64,000 bases of DNA from Aphrophora alni (Eukaryota > Arthropoda > Insecta > Hemiptera > Aphrophoridae): assembly GCA_963513935.1 (NCBI GenBank), contig OY740774.1, positions 83,476,890 to 83,540,889 on the forward strand, written 5' to 3'. Made by a program: the position numbers and the translations under genes. Shown here one piece after another: positions 62,301 through 63,009 of the stretch (position 1 is the first letter of the stretch; each line of letters opens with the position of its first letter). The notes under the pieces are model-generated. The model searched no databases. It was not told where the DNA came from and saw only the letters and a program-made list of their open reading frames with translations.

Positions 62301-62809
62301 TTCTAGAACAACAAAACTTTCTTCATGTAGTCTTGGGTTAAACCCCTCTCTTTTGTATTTCCTATCAAATCTATCTAAAACAACTCTTCTTCTCCTCCGA
62401 CTCTGATGCTATTAAAATATTCAAAGGCTAGGAGTCTTTGTTTTATAATCTTATCTTAGTTTTTTACAAAGTGTTGATGACCGAAAGGATTATTAAAAAT
62501 CTAGAAAAAAAGAAACACAATTTTATGGGAACATCCTTATACCAAATATTGTTTGGCCATTTCAATAGGCCACGAGTAATTTTCAAATAACCTATAGTTC
62601 TACAAAACATAACTTTAAAAAATCTATTTGAATGTAAAATAAGTTAAAATAATGTAGTATTATCTCTGTATAGCTACTACTGGATCATACCAGAGTCTCC
62701 AAGATGGCTGTTAAGTAAAAACAGAATTGATGAAGCTGAAGTGATTGTCCAACAAATGGCCAAAATAAACAGGAAATCAATTCCAGCTAATTTTTTGAGA
62801 AAAATGCAG
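5941..62809 (+). CDS. SLC22-family organic cation transporter-like gene, 5' six coding exons (partial, continues past window)
   Basis: Joined coding parts are 5941-6130, 15314-15558, 48623-48726, 52906-53060, 62044-62203 and 62674-62809 (990 nt, 330 residues). The product should be a plasma-membrane major facilitator moving organic cations, anions or zwitterions; the substrate cannot be read from sequence. Seen in order: a short cytosolic N-terminus, TM1 (about residues 20-42), a large extracellular loop (43-155) with Cys53, Cys93, Cys127, Cys150 and sequons at Asn99 and Asn108, TM2 (about 158-178), the MFS signature DKWGRR (179-184), TM3 (185-203), TM4 (207-231), TM5 and TM6 (243-284), and PESPRWLLS (291-299) opening the cytosolic loop. 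All introns are GT-AG with phases 1, 0, 2, 1, 2 and 0, and every join keeps frame. The SLC22 family usually has 12 TMs, so about six more lie to the right. I am confident of the family, not of orthology to Drosophila Orct or Orct2. Confidence 0.93.
6175..7008. mobile_element. Foldback MITE in intron 1, 44 bp past the exon 1 donor
   Basis: The left end caggatgag and right end ctcgccctg are inverted and flanked by TA (6173-6174, 7009-7010). The arms, about 350 bases each, share blocks such as AAAATGGCGG with its complement, GTTAACG-type segments and TCAAAGGATAACCGAGTTATC. The length is 834 bp. The inverted arms could form a hairpin in the pre-mRNA directly downstream of the 5' splice site. Confidence 0.75.
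7085..7330 (+). repeat. Dispersed repeat family E, copy 2
   Basis: Shares GAAATGCGGCTGAACGAA, the TACTGTGCTTCACTTTATG-type segment and the following T/A-rich tail with 35280-35545, and in reverse with 1-320. Confidence 0.5.
7390..7545 (-). repeat. SINE-like dispersed repeat family A, copy 1
   Basis: In reverse it carries the family wording CAACTCTTGTTC, GACTCTGACCCCATTAGAGTATTCGAA. Other copies: 11600-11745 (+), 24666-24860 (+), 26080-26260 (+), 36330-36480 (-), 38455-38660 (+), 44740-44960 (-), 45560-45850 (-) and 62255-62500 (+). Confidence 0.55.
8519..8634 (+). repeat. Tandem (TTAGG)n tract, two units with a shared spacer
   Basis: Two blocks of (GGTTA)n, about 5 and 6 repeats, are each followed by nearly the same spacer (tttatttgtttttggaga-agttatttgg). 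TTAGG is the canonical insect telomere unit, so this is either an interstitial telomere-like tract or a simple repeat inside a transposon. Confidence 0.75.
8640..9570 (+). repeat. Dispersed repeat family G, copy 1 (split by a MITE)
   Basis: Aligns with 32240-32850: shared blocks include CATGTCAAACTTAC, TTGTACTGTATAACACT, GACAAACCTCATT, AACATAACCTTTAAAATGACAT, TATTCATTGTTCTTATGG and CCTCTTTGTCCCAAGTATTC. The copy is interrupted around 9000-9340 by sequence holding the MITE at 9037-9295. The ends are unclear. Confidence 0.55.
9037..9295. mobile_element. Short MITE with 30-bp terminal inverted repeats
   Basis: The left end tatatcgtcggtttactg and right end cagtaaaccgacgatata are perfect inverted matches, and the match continues with one mismatch through aaaaagtga. 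It is about 259 bp and sits inside a copy of family G whose second copy (32240-32850) lacks it. The exact target duplication is obscured by AT-rich flanks. Confidence 0.75.
9725..10455 (+). mobile_element. 5' half of a mariner-like element (same family as 27478-29129)
   Basis: The start matches the left end of the 27478 element (gtgtc-acgaag, then GGACAT...ACACT, CTTGACACTTTACAGTTATG). The following blocks also match (CTCCCACAATGCAAT, ATCTGTTGAATCT, AGTTGTGTTCAATCA, CTCGAAAC). The 3' half is missing; a composite foldback element follows from about 10430. Confidence 0.65.
10078..10450 (+). pseudogene. Decayed transposase N-terminus (helix-turn-helix part)
   Basis: Reading across frames gives pieces such as KVFSKNPPPSKKSIHKWKT, then EELECATLLISPN, PKSSVQRLVKKKKI and GDDPHRRVEFCSKIIEKLDE. 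These fit the N-terminal HTH and linker of mariner/Tc1-like transposases found in many arthropods (DUF4817-type, with SR-SVQR-L and D-x-x-R-x-E-F-C). Several stops and frameshifts break it, and no catalytic triad is present here. It is a fossil, in the same strand as the surrounding element. Confidence 0.6.
10430..11500. mobile_element. Composite foldback element, copy 1
   Basis: About 1.07 kb matching 21409-22540 in the opposite orientation. The inner part folds back (10620-10860 against 10990-11170; shared AAAGGATAAC and TCGATAAC blocks). The right end is ttacaccctg followed by ta (11501-11502), and its mate on copy 2 is cagggtgtaacg at 21409 preceded by ta. The left side carries the last bases of a transposase fragment, and this is shared by both copies, so it belongs to the family rather than being a chance junction. 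Confidence 0.65.
11600..11745 (+). repeat. SINE-like repeat family A, copy 2
   Basis: Shares CTTGACCAACTCTTGTTC, CGACCCTGA and the GTCTTTATTTTAT tail with the other family A copies. It abuts family D. Confidence 0.5.
11745..12480 (-). repeat. Dispersed repeat family D, copy (reverse)
   Basis: Family D is recognised by the cgcttcgctcg palindromic core, 'ggtacttacccagccccatcatac', 'tttcttgac' and 'aataacttcg' blocks. This reverse copy ends ctgggtaagtaccatgatgg. Other copies: 1340-1560, 15845-16060, 16560-17300, 19600-20880 (reverse, interrupted), 27180-29440 (interrupted) and 30540-31140 (reverse). No protein is encoded; its class is unknown. Confidence 0.6.
12480..13215. other. Intron 1 segment, nothing recognised
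   Basis: AT-rich intronic DNA with two open frames of 64-67 codons that show no family features or splice support. Confidence 0.3.
13215..14775. repeat. Satellite array, eight ~190-bp monomers each with a (CCTAA)n tract
   Basis: The block TGTAGTGATTACTGAACTC recurs at about 13312, 13542, 13726, 13910, 14099, 14297, 14508 and 14699, spacing 184-230 bp. Each monomer continues TCGTTGATGACGTAATTGAT, a TAGTTCCTTTAGGGTTTC-type block, TTTATTAATCGCTTCTAACC and then a CCTAA run that shrinks from about six units in the first monomer to two in the later ones. The last three monomers are nearly identical, which suggests recent duplication. The array is non-coding and lies wholly in intron 1. Confidence 0.9.
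15036..15096 (+). repeat. Single arm of the stem-CGAAAC repeat
   Basis: Reads cacttgaggacgatagttga, ttatagtctcgaaacgtcg and ttattatagaata, matching each arm of 5467-5652. It lies about 220 bp before exon 2. Confidence 0.5.
15314..15558 (+). CDS. Exon 2 of the SLC22-like transporter (extracellular loop)
   Basis: Codes residues 64 (split) to 145, all in the large loop between TM1 and TM2 typical of SLC22. The acceptor is the cag at 15311-15313 and the donor is gtaagt at 15559. Visible marks are Cys93 and Cys127, sequons N-L-T (Asn99) and N-V-S (Asn108), and the closing segment KKDYDSTLVTD, which matches the family pattern y-x-s-T-l-v-T-e/d just before the D-L-V-C-D motif of exon 3. That match links this exon to exon 3 across a 33-kb intron. 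Reading past the donor gives only a few extra residues before a stop. Confidence 0.93.
15845..17300 (+). repeat. Repeat-derived DNA with two family D pieces
   Basis: 15845-16060 and 16560-17300 match family D (cacagcccgataataaa, TTACCCAGTAGGGTAAGTTTG; CTCCACTCGCTTCGCTCGTG at 16851-16870; AATAACTTCGCTATTTG). The CGCTTCGCTCG core is followed by gtacatatgg, an uninterrupted version of the site where the 27478 element inserted. The intervening 16060-16560 is unrelated and slightly GC-richer; nothing is recognised in it. Confidence 0.5.
17850..18260 (+). pseudogene. Decayed LINE ORF2 C-terminal fragment
   Basis: Translated pieces read VLMYSCMIWKELSG (compare the L-Y-G-x-E-x-W region of non-LTR retrotransposons) and then IGHMLRKNEFDITRRVMEXN, followed by KTWRRS and WRP. 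The I-G-H-x-L-R-K...R-x-x-E-W-N...G-R-P pattern is a well-known C-terminus of endonuclease/reverse-transcriptase ORFs. Stops and frameshifts interrupt it. It lies in intron 2, same strand as the gene. Confidence 0.65.
18260..19600. other. Intron 2 segment, nothing recognised
   Basis: Mixed-composition DNA with a C(11)-rich run near 19425-19436. The open frames on the minus strand around 18317-18562 have no recognised domain. Confidence 0.3.
19777..20362. mobile_element. 586-bp MITE, TA target duplication, inside family D
   Basis: Ends CTGGGTGTCGCACCTAAAATG and its complement (cattttaggtgggacacccag, two mismatches) are flanked by TA (19775-19776, 20363-20364). The inverted similarity continues for about 45 bases and weaker beyond. 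Centre is non-coding and includes a 16-bp perfect hairpin at 19976-20013. Confidence 0.85.
19976..20013. repeat. Perfect hairpin, 16-bp arms
   Basis: ccaggtgtaaaactgg and ccagttttacacctgg are exact complements separated by six bases. It lies inside the 586-bp MITE and next to a 'acaccctgta' end, so it may mark an internal or nested terminus. Confidence 0.85.
21270..21400 (+). pseudogene. Decayed non-LTR reverse transcriptase fragment
   Basis: One frame reads FHSYLSHKKQN and, after a shift, YGMPQDTTLGPVLFIL. The latter matches the conserved G-V-P-Q-G-S-x-L-G-P-x-L-F-x-L segment of LINE reverse transcriptases (domain 4 region), with Gly after Gln changed to Asp. The fragment is cut off on the right by the element beginning at 21409. 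Confidence 0.65.
21409..22540. mobile_element. Composite foldback element, copy 2
   Basis: Left end cagggtgtaacg follows ta (21407-21408). It aligns in reverse with 10430-11500 over about 1.07 kb, including GGTATAATTGCATGGGG-like and TCTGTACTGATATCTATAAT blocks at its right side. It disrupts the reverse transcriptase fragment at 21270-21400. The right terminus is not resolved. Confidence 0.65.
22540..23150. other. Intron 2 segment, nothing recognised
   Basis: AT-rich, no terminal repeats or coding signature noticed. Confidence 0.3.
23150..24180. other. GC-richer island, unrecognised, open in several frames
   Basis: Base composition is visibly richer in G and C than the surroundings. Minus-strand 23547-23951 (134 codons) and plus-strand 23737-24045 (102 codons) are both open, which is typical of stop-poor GC-rich DNA rather than two genes. 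A block is internally repeated: TTTGATGAGTCACCGCCGTG at 23719 against TTTGAAGAGTCGCCGTCAGG at 23957, each followed by tcgct-cgcg. No domain is recognised; a 5' region of a retroelement is possible. Confidence 0.35.
24666..24860 (+). repeat. SINE-like repeat family A, copy 3
   Basis: Carries TGGATCTATAGCTTTTTCATG, TATTTAACCCC (box B position), TTCTGACCCTC and the ATAAGGCAATGATGATCGAAA tail shared by the family. Confidence 0.6.
25005..25990 (+). repeat. Two related ~200-bp pieces of a dispersed repeat
   Basis: 25040-25240 and 25815-25990 share ATTTCGC-G-AAATT, the TCCTAACCT-ACCTTA block, ACAAGTTGACT and GACGCTCT, with CCTAA-like motifs in both. Between them lies the AT/TG microsatellite. Confidence 0.45.
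25432..25510. repeat. (AT)n followed by (TG)n microsatellite
   Basis: About 48 bases of alternating AT run into TGTGTGTGTG, a G(7) run and TGTGTGTG. Confidence 0.9.
26080..26260 (+). repeat. SINE-like repeat family A, copy 4
   Basis: Carries GGGAGCCTGGATTTCATGTAG, TCTCTCTTCCGACCCTGGCA, TATTAGAGCATTCTCAAGAG and the ATAAGGCGATGATAACCGAAA tail. Confidence 0.6.
26674..27000. mobile_element. Inverted-repeat element, ~50-bp arms
   Basis: aataaacacaatatttagta at 26681 and its complement in tactaaatattgtgtttgtt near 26974 belong to arms of about 50 bases at each end (AATTTTATTGAGTCT inward). The right arm is preceded by GCCGTTACTGGCGAAACC, again a small stem followed by GAAAC. No transposase is present; a TA or longer duplication is not clear. 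Confidence 0.6.
27888..28447. mobile_element. 560-bp non-autonomous element, 8-bp target duplication, copy 1
   Basis: Flanked by the 8-bp duplication atattaac (27880-27887 and 28448-28455) inside the mariner-like element. Both ends carry ACGATTG-CACA and then, inverted, the subterminal blocks CAATCATTAGAG-GGA-TAAG and AAAGGCACGATTGGCACAAC. The centre holds a (TTAGG)3-4 tract at 28287-28304 and is non-coding. The second copy at 39336-39901 is in reverse orientation. An 8-bp duplication fits hAT- or P-type transposition; the superfamily is not proven. Confidence 0.88.
28512..28690 (+). pseudogene. Transposase catalytic fragment (mariner-like)
   Basis: An open stretch reads QDGYANVAKAVLDRDRINRW and IGRDSNFMDWPPRSPDVAVC followed by DFFLRGFLKENLF before a stop. 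Q-D-G and W-P-P-R-S-P-D-x-x-x-x-D-F-F-L-x-G-x-L-K are the second and third catalytic-residue regions of a DDE transposase family common in insects. The first catalytic region is missing because of a deletion and the nested 560-bp insert. It is a dead copy. Confidence 0.8.
29560..30060 (+). repeat. Dispersed repeat family B copy containing a minisatellite
   Basis: Flanks of the minisatellite match family B (TTTTTTGGAGTGATGGATAAT on the left; AAAATTTGATCAAAATCG, GATTTTTATAAAATCGTAAT on the right). Other copies: 43370-44110, 48090-48520, 55690-56080, 58740-59510 and 63010 onward. Confidence 0.55.
29638..29888. repeat. 23-bp minisatellite, 11 units
   Basis: Unit core CCCTATAGAGGTAAAACATA with period 23; unit 4 is 2 bases shorter, units 6 and 10 have T for A in TATAG, and unit 7 has GTACC. 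The units are otherwise identical, so expansion is recent. Confidence 0.95.
30540..31140 (-). repeat. Family D copy, reverse, uninterrupted
   Basis: Carries GTCGTCAGTACGTAAGC, AAAATTAAGATAGAAACTTA (the empty site of the MITE at 19777), GACACGAGCGTAGTGAG, and GGCACGAGCAAAGCGAGTGG. Confidence 0.6.
31538..31582 (-). repeat. Hammerhead-like motif, single copy
   Basis: On the minus strand: ATCACTGAAGATGACG...GACGTTGAAACGCGTTTGATT. The CTGAAGA and GAAAC core is intact, but stem II is weak (about 3 pairs). Same family as 2484-2640 and 40182-40226. Confidence 0.5.
31738..32222 (-). mobile_element. 3' end of the mariner-like family, reverse and truncated
   Basis: The end cagggtgtcccacgatgagg follows ta (31736-31737) and matches the 27478-29129 right end in reverse. 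Minus-strand reading near 32080-32215 gives GRGSNFMDCPPR and FFLWGFLKEKVYSNP, the third catalytic region of the same transposase. The element is cut off near 32222. Confidence 0.75.
32240..32850 (+). repeat. Dispersed repeat family G, copy 2 (no MITE)
   Basis: Continuous counterpart of 8640-9570, ending in CCTATTTATATCCACCTGTTG and an (AT)n run. It shows the sequence without the insertion at 9037-9295. Confidence 0.55.
32848..32901. repeat. Imperfect (AT)n microsatellite
   Basis: Alternating AT broken by short TTTATA interruptions. Confidence 0.85.
32900..34035 (-). mobile_element. Possible solo LTR or retroelement promoter region
   Basis: Read on the minus strand, the region begins TGTTGTAACGAAATAGAGAG (right edge near 34030) and has a TATA-like TTATAAATAGGGG near 33750-33762. 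The left edge near 32902 reads as ...GGTATTTGTTATAA on that strand. Short repeats of a CACTTTTATGACGACGA-type block occur at 33420-33580. TGTTGTAAC and a TATA box are LTR-like, but there is no target duplication I can show and no internal coding part. Confidence 0.3.
34193..34836. mobile_element. 644-bp MITE with ~200-bp inverted arms, TA duplication
   Basis: Ends ccgtgtgtcccaaaagt and acttttgggacacacgg are perfect complements, flanked by TA (34191-34192, 34837-34838). The arms continue through GTGATAAAA-ACTACTTTTTGG, a G-run/C-run block (GGGGGTTTTGGGGGCAACTC against its complement) and CAATAATCTTAAAT. The open frames inside are artefacts of the arms. Confidence 0.9.
35280..35545 (+). repeat. 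Dispersed repeat family E, copy 3
   Basis: Begins CAAATGGAGAATGCGGCTGAA and ends CTTTAATAGAGTCCA; matches 7085-7330 and, in reverse, 1-320. Confidence 0.55.
35546..36330. other. Intron 2 segment, nothing firm
   Basis: AT-rich with a C(10) run near 36137 and a short (TA)n run near 36270. A TATA-like TTTATAAG (35906) with CAGTCA about 40 bases later is noted among the findings as a weak promoter candidate. Confidence 0.3.
36330..36480 (-). repeat. SINE-like repeat family A, copy 5 (diverged)
   Basis: Carries CCAACACTCTAATAGCGTCA and the following GTC-GAGA stretch, the reverse of the family core; the ends are eroded. Confidence 0.4.
36480..38450. other. Intron 2 segment, nothing recognised
   Basis: AT-rich DNA with one G(9) run near 37350. 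The stretch 37600-37790 has the 'gtttgtctgtgtctctacat...gatttt aatca' style of wording often seen in dispersed insect repeats, but no second copy was identified here. Confidence 0.3.
38455..38660 (+). repeat. SINE-like repeat family A, copy 6
   Basis: Best-preserved 5' part: GACCTAGCTGGATCTAAAGC (box A-like), CTTGGATTAAATCCATC (box B-like GGATTAAATCC), CTCTCTTGACCGACTCTTG, CCGACCCTGATACTACT, and the tail ATTATGACTGAGAGG. Confidence 0.65.
38660..39335. other. Intron 2 segment, nothing recognised
   Basis: AT-rich; the minus-strand open frame at 38606-38851 has no recognised domain and overlaps repeat family A. Confidence 0.3.
39336..39901. mobile_element. 560-bp element family, copy 2 (566 bp, reverse)
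   Basis: Flanked by the 8-bp duplication agttggtc (39328-39335 and 39902-39909). Aligns in reverse with 27888-28447 over its whole length, including the subterminal GGCACAACCGC-CGGCCAGG block, the CCTAACCTAACCTAACC tract at 39530-39546 and the central CACTTTTAAAAATATACAAA block. Non-coding. Confidence 0.9.
40182..40226 (+). ncRNA. Candidate hammerhead ribozyme motif
   Basis: Reads gtgAATCA CTGAGGA, then TGGCGACTTCGTCGTT, GAAA, CACGTT, TGATT. AATCA and TGATT form a 5-bp stem I. CTGAGGA fits the CUGANGA core. GGCGAC pairs with GTCGTT (two G-U pairs) around a TTC loop as stem II. GAAA follows, then a 2-bp stem III (A-U, C-G) and the cleavable triplet GUU. All 15 canonical core positions I can place are satisfied. 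Known analogues are minimal type I hammerheads of Penelope-like retroelements. Activity is unproven. Confidence 0.55.
40802..41453 (+). mobile_element. Internally deleted mariner element, TA duplication
   Basis: Inverted ends of about 30 bases (GGACGATCCAGAAAGTAACA left, matching the complement of TGTTATTTTTTGGATAGTCC right) share AACAGACGTTTT and are flanked by TA (40800-40801, 41454-41455). The length is 652 bp, about half of a normal 1.3-kb mariner. Confidence 0.92.
40962..41359 (+). pseudogene. Mariner DD34D transposase, deleted and frameshifted
   Basis: Starts MSAVVENPANCEVR, the usual N-terminus of one mariner group, then jumps by internal deletion straight to KVLFFHDNARPH, the second catalytic Asp. 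A short insertion near 41133-41139 shifts frame, after which YSPDLAPCDYHLFPVMKTWL carries the third Asp. The spacing between these two Asp residues is 34, the mariner DD34D signature. The frame ends LYSDYVEK with a stop at 41357-41359. The HTH domain and first Asp are lost. Confidence 0.9.
41939..42273. mobile_element. 335-bp MITE with ~77-bp inverted ends and 8-bp duplication
   Basis: Ends GGTACTTACGTATTAACGCC and its complement are flanked by cttaggcc on both sides (41931-41938, 42274-42281). The arms include TAATGCGCATGCGCCAATAA and AGAGCAAACTGGTT and are over 90% identical. The 8-bp duplication and short size fit a hAT-type or related non-autonomous element. Only one copy in this window. 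Confidence 0.92.
42285..43370. other. Intron 2 segment, nothing recognised
   Basis: Very AT-rich; a short stretch 42330-42490 (SFPKDMSMPLISFLKEEFQL in frame, then further open codons) is open but unrecognised. Confidence 0.3.
43370..44110 (+). repeat. Dispersed repeat family B, long copy
   Basis: Matches 58740-59510: TCAGTTCAGTA-T-TCAGTCAAAA, the TCTC-ACGTAAA-like segment, AGGTTCATTTTTATTTT, AAATTTGAAAGAAATCGGT, TTATAACTCAAGAACGGGCA, and GAACTCAGGGAATTTCAAAT. Non-coding. Confidence 0.6.
44740..44960 (-). repeat. SINE-like repeat family A, copy 7
   Basis: In reverse: CTAGCTGGATCTACAC, TTGGGTTTAGATCCCTC, CTTTACCAACTCTTGTTC, GACCCTGATACTATTAGAG, TATTCAAGGACTAGGGGTTT. Confidence 0.65.
45560..45850 (-). 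repeat. SINE-like repeat family A, copy 8
   Basis: In reverse: CACTAATAGCTAGTGCAGG, AGGACTCTAGCAGGGTTTAC, CAAGCCTTTCTTGACCAAC, CCTGATACTATGAGAGTATT, CAAGGGCTATGGGTCTTTC and the ATAAGGCGATAATGACCG tail. Confidence 0.65.
45850..46960. other. Intron 2 segment, nothing recognised
   Basis: AT-rich intronic DNA without repeats that I could pair within the window. Confidence 0.3.
46965..47451. mobile_element. ~490-bp inverted-repeat element
   Basis: Ends share, inverted, aatgactacataaatactat and AAGACA-GACAT, then TCTACGCTTT further in. The inner part (47060-47360) is GC-richer and open on the minus strand for 95 codons without recognisable domain. No transposase; the target duplication is not resolved. 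Confidence 0.7.
48090..48520 (+). repeat. Dispersed repeat family B, partial copy
   Basis: Shares TTTGAACGAAATTGGTAAAG, CTGATTTTAAGGATTTAAG, CAAATTTGATTAAAATCAGT and the GACTCGTCACATAACTTTCT end. It stops about 100 bp before exon 3. Confidence 0.5.
48623..48726 (+). CDS. Exon 3 of the SLC22-like transporter (DLVCD motif and TM2)
   Basis: Codes residues 146-179 plus two bases of codon 180. The acceptor ag ends at 48622 after a T-rich tract, and the donor gtaagt is at 48727. It begins LDLVCDDSWW, the conserved SLC22 end of the extracellular loop, then TM2 with FFYLGSLFGNVVFGWVAD. The Asp179-Lys180 pair starts the DKWGRR signature completed by exon 4. At 104 nt it is too short to stand out without family knowledge; the motifs and splice sites are unambiguous. 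Confidence 0.93.
48730..50905. other. Intron 3, first half, nothing recognised
   Basis: AT-rich with an internally repetitive texture at 48890-49460 ('ttctgtg', 'cttaccaac', 'tctcatgag', 'caaatcaaa' recurring at irregular spacing), but no clear unit. No open frame with family features. Confidence 0.3.
50908..52850 (+). mobile_element. Fossil DDE transposon copy 1 in intron 3
   Basis: The left end GCAGGTCTTTTAAAAGTAAAT follows ta and matches the left end of the copy at 59569. Homology is interrupted by a roughly 530-bp unrelated stretch (about 51040-51570) and resumes at GTATTGCATTGTTGCCATTG. The right end is missing; similarity fades around 52800-52850, just before exon 4. Confidence 0.75.
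51740..52790 (+). pseudogene. Transposase pseudogene, copy 1
   Basis: Pieces across frames: IGLIESCYECGRSFTTALRY, LLQKFETNGCLKDKT, EEGWLGKIFWINETNFHLNG followed by CVNTHNCCIW, then YLTPRSSDLE and LVDTAHVVQERLMLIQKQNG at the end. The pattern D-E-x-x-F-H-L-N-G-x-x-N-x-H-N and P-R-S-x-D-L is typical of mariner-like transposases with an N-terminal DUF4817-type HTH. Here the first catalytic Asp reads Asn. Many stops and shifts; inactive. Confidence 0.8.
52906..53060 (+). CDS. Exon 4 of the SLC22-like transporter (GRR motif, TM3-TM4)
   Basis: Completes codon 180 and codes residues 181-231 plus one base of codon 232. The acceptor is tacag ending at 52905 and the donor is gtaagt at 53061. It finishes the MFS loop signature (WGRR), then TM3 (VAFMSTLLLMVCVSIMTSF) and TM4 with the family-like R-T-I-N-G-L-S-F-P-A segment. 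A decayed transposase copy ends only about 50-110 bp upstream, and a LINE fragment starts about 150 bp downstream, so this exon sits tightly between two transposon fossils. Confidence 0.93.
53213..54200 (+). pseudogene. Non-LTR retrotransposon 3' fragment (RNase H domain, CAA tail)
   Basis: Translated pieces include SGVGIYFMHFKHFFPVGHNK and TSFDAETEAIS (RNase H core, E in the D-A-E-x-x-A-I pattern), SKAVIQGF, HCGIAGNEESDNFANKG (compare G-H-x-G-I-x-G-N-E-x-A-D-x-L-A-K) and RLSIAHECFAAHLK followed by DECPIYHEPK. This is the RNase H and C-terminal region of an insect LINE. Stops and shifts occur. The 3' end carries a (CAA)n tail at 54176-54193. Same strand as the host gene, directly after exon 4. 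Confidence 0.75.
54200..55135. other. Intron 4 segment between two LINE ends, nothing recognised
   Basis: AT-rich, with a small local duplication of TTATTAACCTAGT near 54540-54600. Confidence 0.3.
55137..55335 (-). mobile_element. Second 3' end of the same LINE, reverse
   Basis: Reads (GTT)n, then CAGCTTTCTGGCATCCCAGT, TTGGTTTAGATTATCCTCTT, TCGAGTTTCTGGCAATGTA, the reverse complement of the last ~170 bases of 53213-54200. The two tails face each other about 0.94 kb apart. Confidence 0.75.
55690..56080 (+). repeat. Dispersed repeat family B, partial copy
   Basis: Shares ACCAATTTTAATCAAATTTGG, ATAACTCAAAATTTGTGGGT, GCTCTAATGATTTTGATCAA and the CCATGATTTAACTTC segment with the other family B copies. 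Confidence 0.5.
56450..56785 (+). other. Unrecognised open stretch with gene-like composition
   Basis: From 56539 an 81-codon frame runs to a stop at 56782-56784, with PTARAF-like wording (FADQEMVLVHPAARAFVKCA, then QLRGEDDPANVQWSN). Codon use looks more gene-like than neighbouring intron, but I recognise no family, and the upstream part is broken by stops. It could be a processed pseudogene fragment or an unrecognised exon of a nested gene. Confidence 0.3.
57118..57882. mobile_element. 765-bp MITE-like element, TA-flanked
   Basis: Ends ctgggtgtttttcattaaac and (complement of) tttaaaaaaacaaaacaccc are inverted, flanked by TA (57116-57117, 57883-57884). The inner part is AT-rich and non-coding. 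Inverted similarity beyond the first 20 bases is weak. Confidence 0.55.
57885..57924. repeat. (AT)n microsatellite
   Basis: Alternating AT of about 38 bases, followed by a TATTT-repeat. Confidence 0.85.
58740..59510 (+). repeat. Dispersed repeat family B, long copy with A(46)
   Basis: Aligns with 43370-44110 and 63010 onward. An uninterrupted run of 46 A lies at 59316-59361 where the other copies have 8-10 A or T/A mixtures. The copy also carries GAGTCCCTAGAGTATAAATC, the probable ancestor of the minisatellite unit at 29638. Confidence 0.6.
59569..60992 (+). mobile_element. Fossil DDE transposon copy 2 in intron 4, near full length
   Basis: Ends ctgggagtttcaaaagtaag and the complement of cttacttttgaaagacctag are inverted (two or three mismatches), right flank ta, left flank tg (probably a decayed TA). 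The length is 1424 bp, normal for a Tc1/mariner-type element. Confidence 0.82.
59850..60829 (+). pseudogene. Transposase pseudogene, copy 2
   Basis: Pieces: IGLIQSYYKCGRKFTTVLKH, LVQKFETTGSVKDKQ, EGWLGNIFCTDKAHFHLNGC (first Asp kept), then YLTPTSSDLNPMDFWL (third acidic region) and a clean C-terminal run with RVYLLKPTTVQELKASIVQE ending DGHIEH at a stop at 60827-60829. Several stops and shifts, for example a stop after DFWL. Paralogue of the copy at 51740-52790; both lie in the host gene's sense orientation. Confidence 0.82.
61000..62040. other. End of intron 4, nothing recognised
   Basis: AT-rich; the open frame at 61222-61446 has no family features. No branch-point or splice enhancer could be assigned. 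Confidence 0.3.
62044..62203 (+). CDS. Exon 5 of the SLC22-like transporter (TM5-TM6)
   Basis: Completes codon 232 and codes residues 233-284 plus two bases of codon 285. The acceptor is tttcgcag ending at 62043 and the donor is gtaata at 62204. It begins LEMMGPRYRTFAG, the conserved SLC22 segment (E-x-x-G-x-x-x-R-x-x-x-G) between TM4 and TM5, then two hydrophobic spans joined by LRNWYTL. The next intron is only about 470 bp yet contains most of a dispersed SINE-like repeat. Confidence 0.93.
62255..62500 (+). repeat. SINE-like repeat family A, copy 9 (fills intron 5)
   Basis: Carries GGGGCTCACTTATAGTGAGTA, TTCTTCATGTAGTCTTGGG and TTAAACCCCTC (box B-like), CTCCTCCGACTCTGATGCT, ATTAAAATATTCAAAGGCTA and the GTTGATGACCGAAAGG tail. 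It makes up about half of the 470-bp intron between exons 5 and 6. Confidence 0.65.
62674..62809 (+). CDS. Exon 6 of the SLC22-like transporter (PESPRWL motif)
   Basis: Completes Ser285 and codes residues 286-330, ending on a codon boundary. The acceptor is ctgtatag ending at 62673 and the donor is gtaact at 62810. YYWIIPESPRWLLSKNRIDE is the hallmark sequence after TM6 in SLC22 and sugar-transporter relatives, followed by a charged, helix-like stretch of the large cytosolic loop. No further exon could be recognised between 62810 and the window end; the rest of the gene (TM7-TM12) should lie beyond it. Confidence 0.92.
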
Positions 62810-63009
62810 GTAACTTCAAGGTCTGAATACAATTTGCATGCTGTATGTTGTTTGTATATATTTATTTCTCTGTATGTATAGCTCTTAGTATTTGTTCAAA
62901 TAGAAGTGTTAGTTTACAAATTATTTCATAATTTACAATGTTCTCAGGTTAATGTGTTAAATCATATCTACACCTACATAAGTTATATGATACGTTCATT
63001 TTTCTTATA

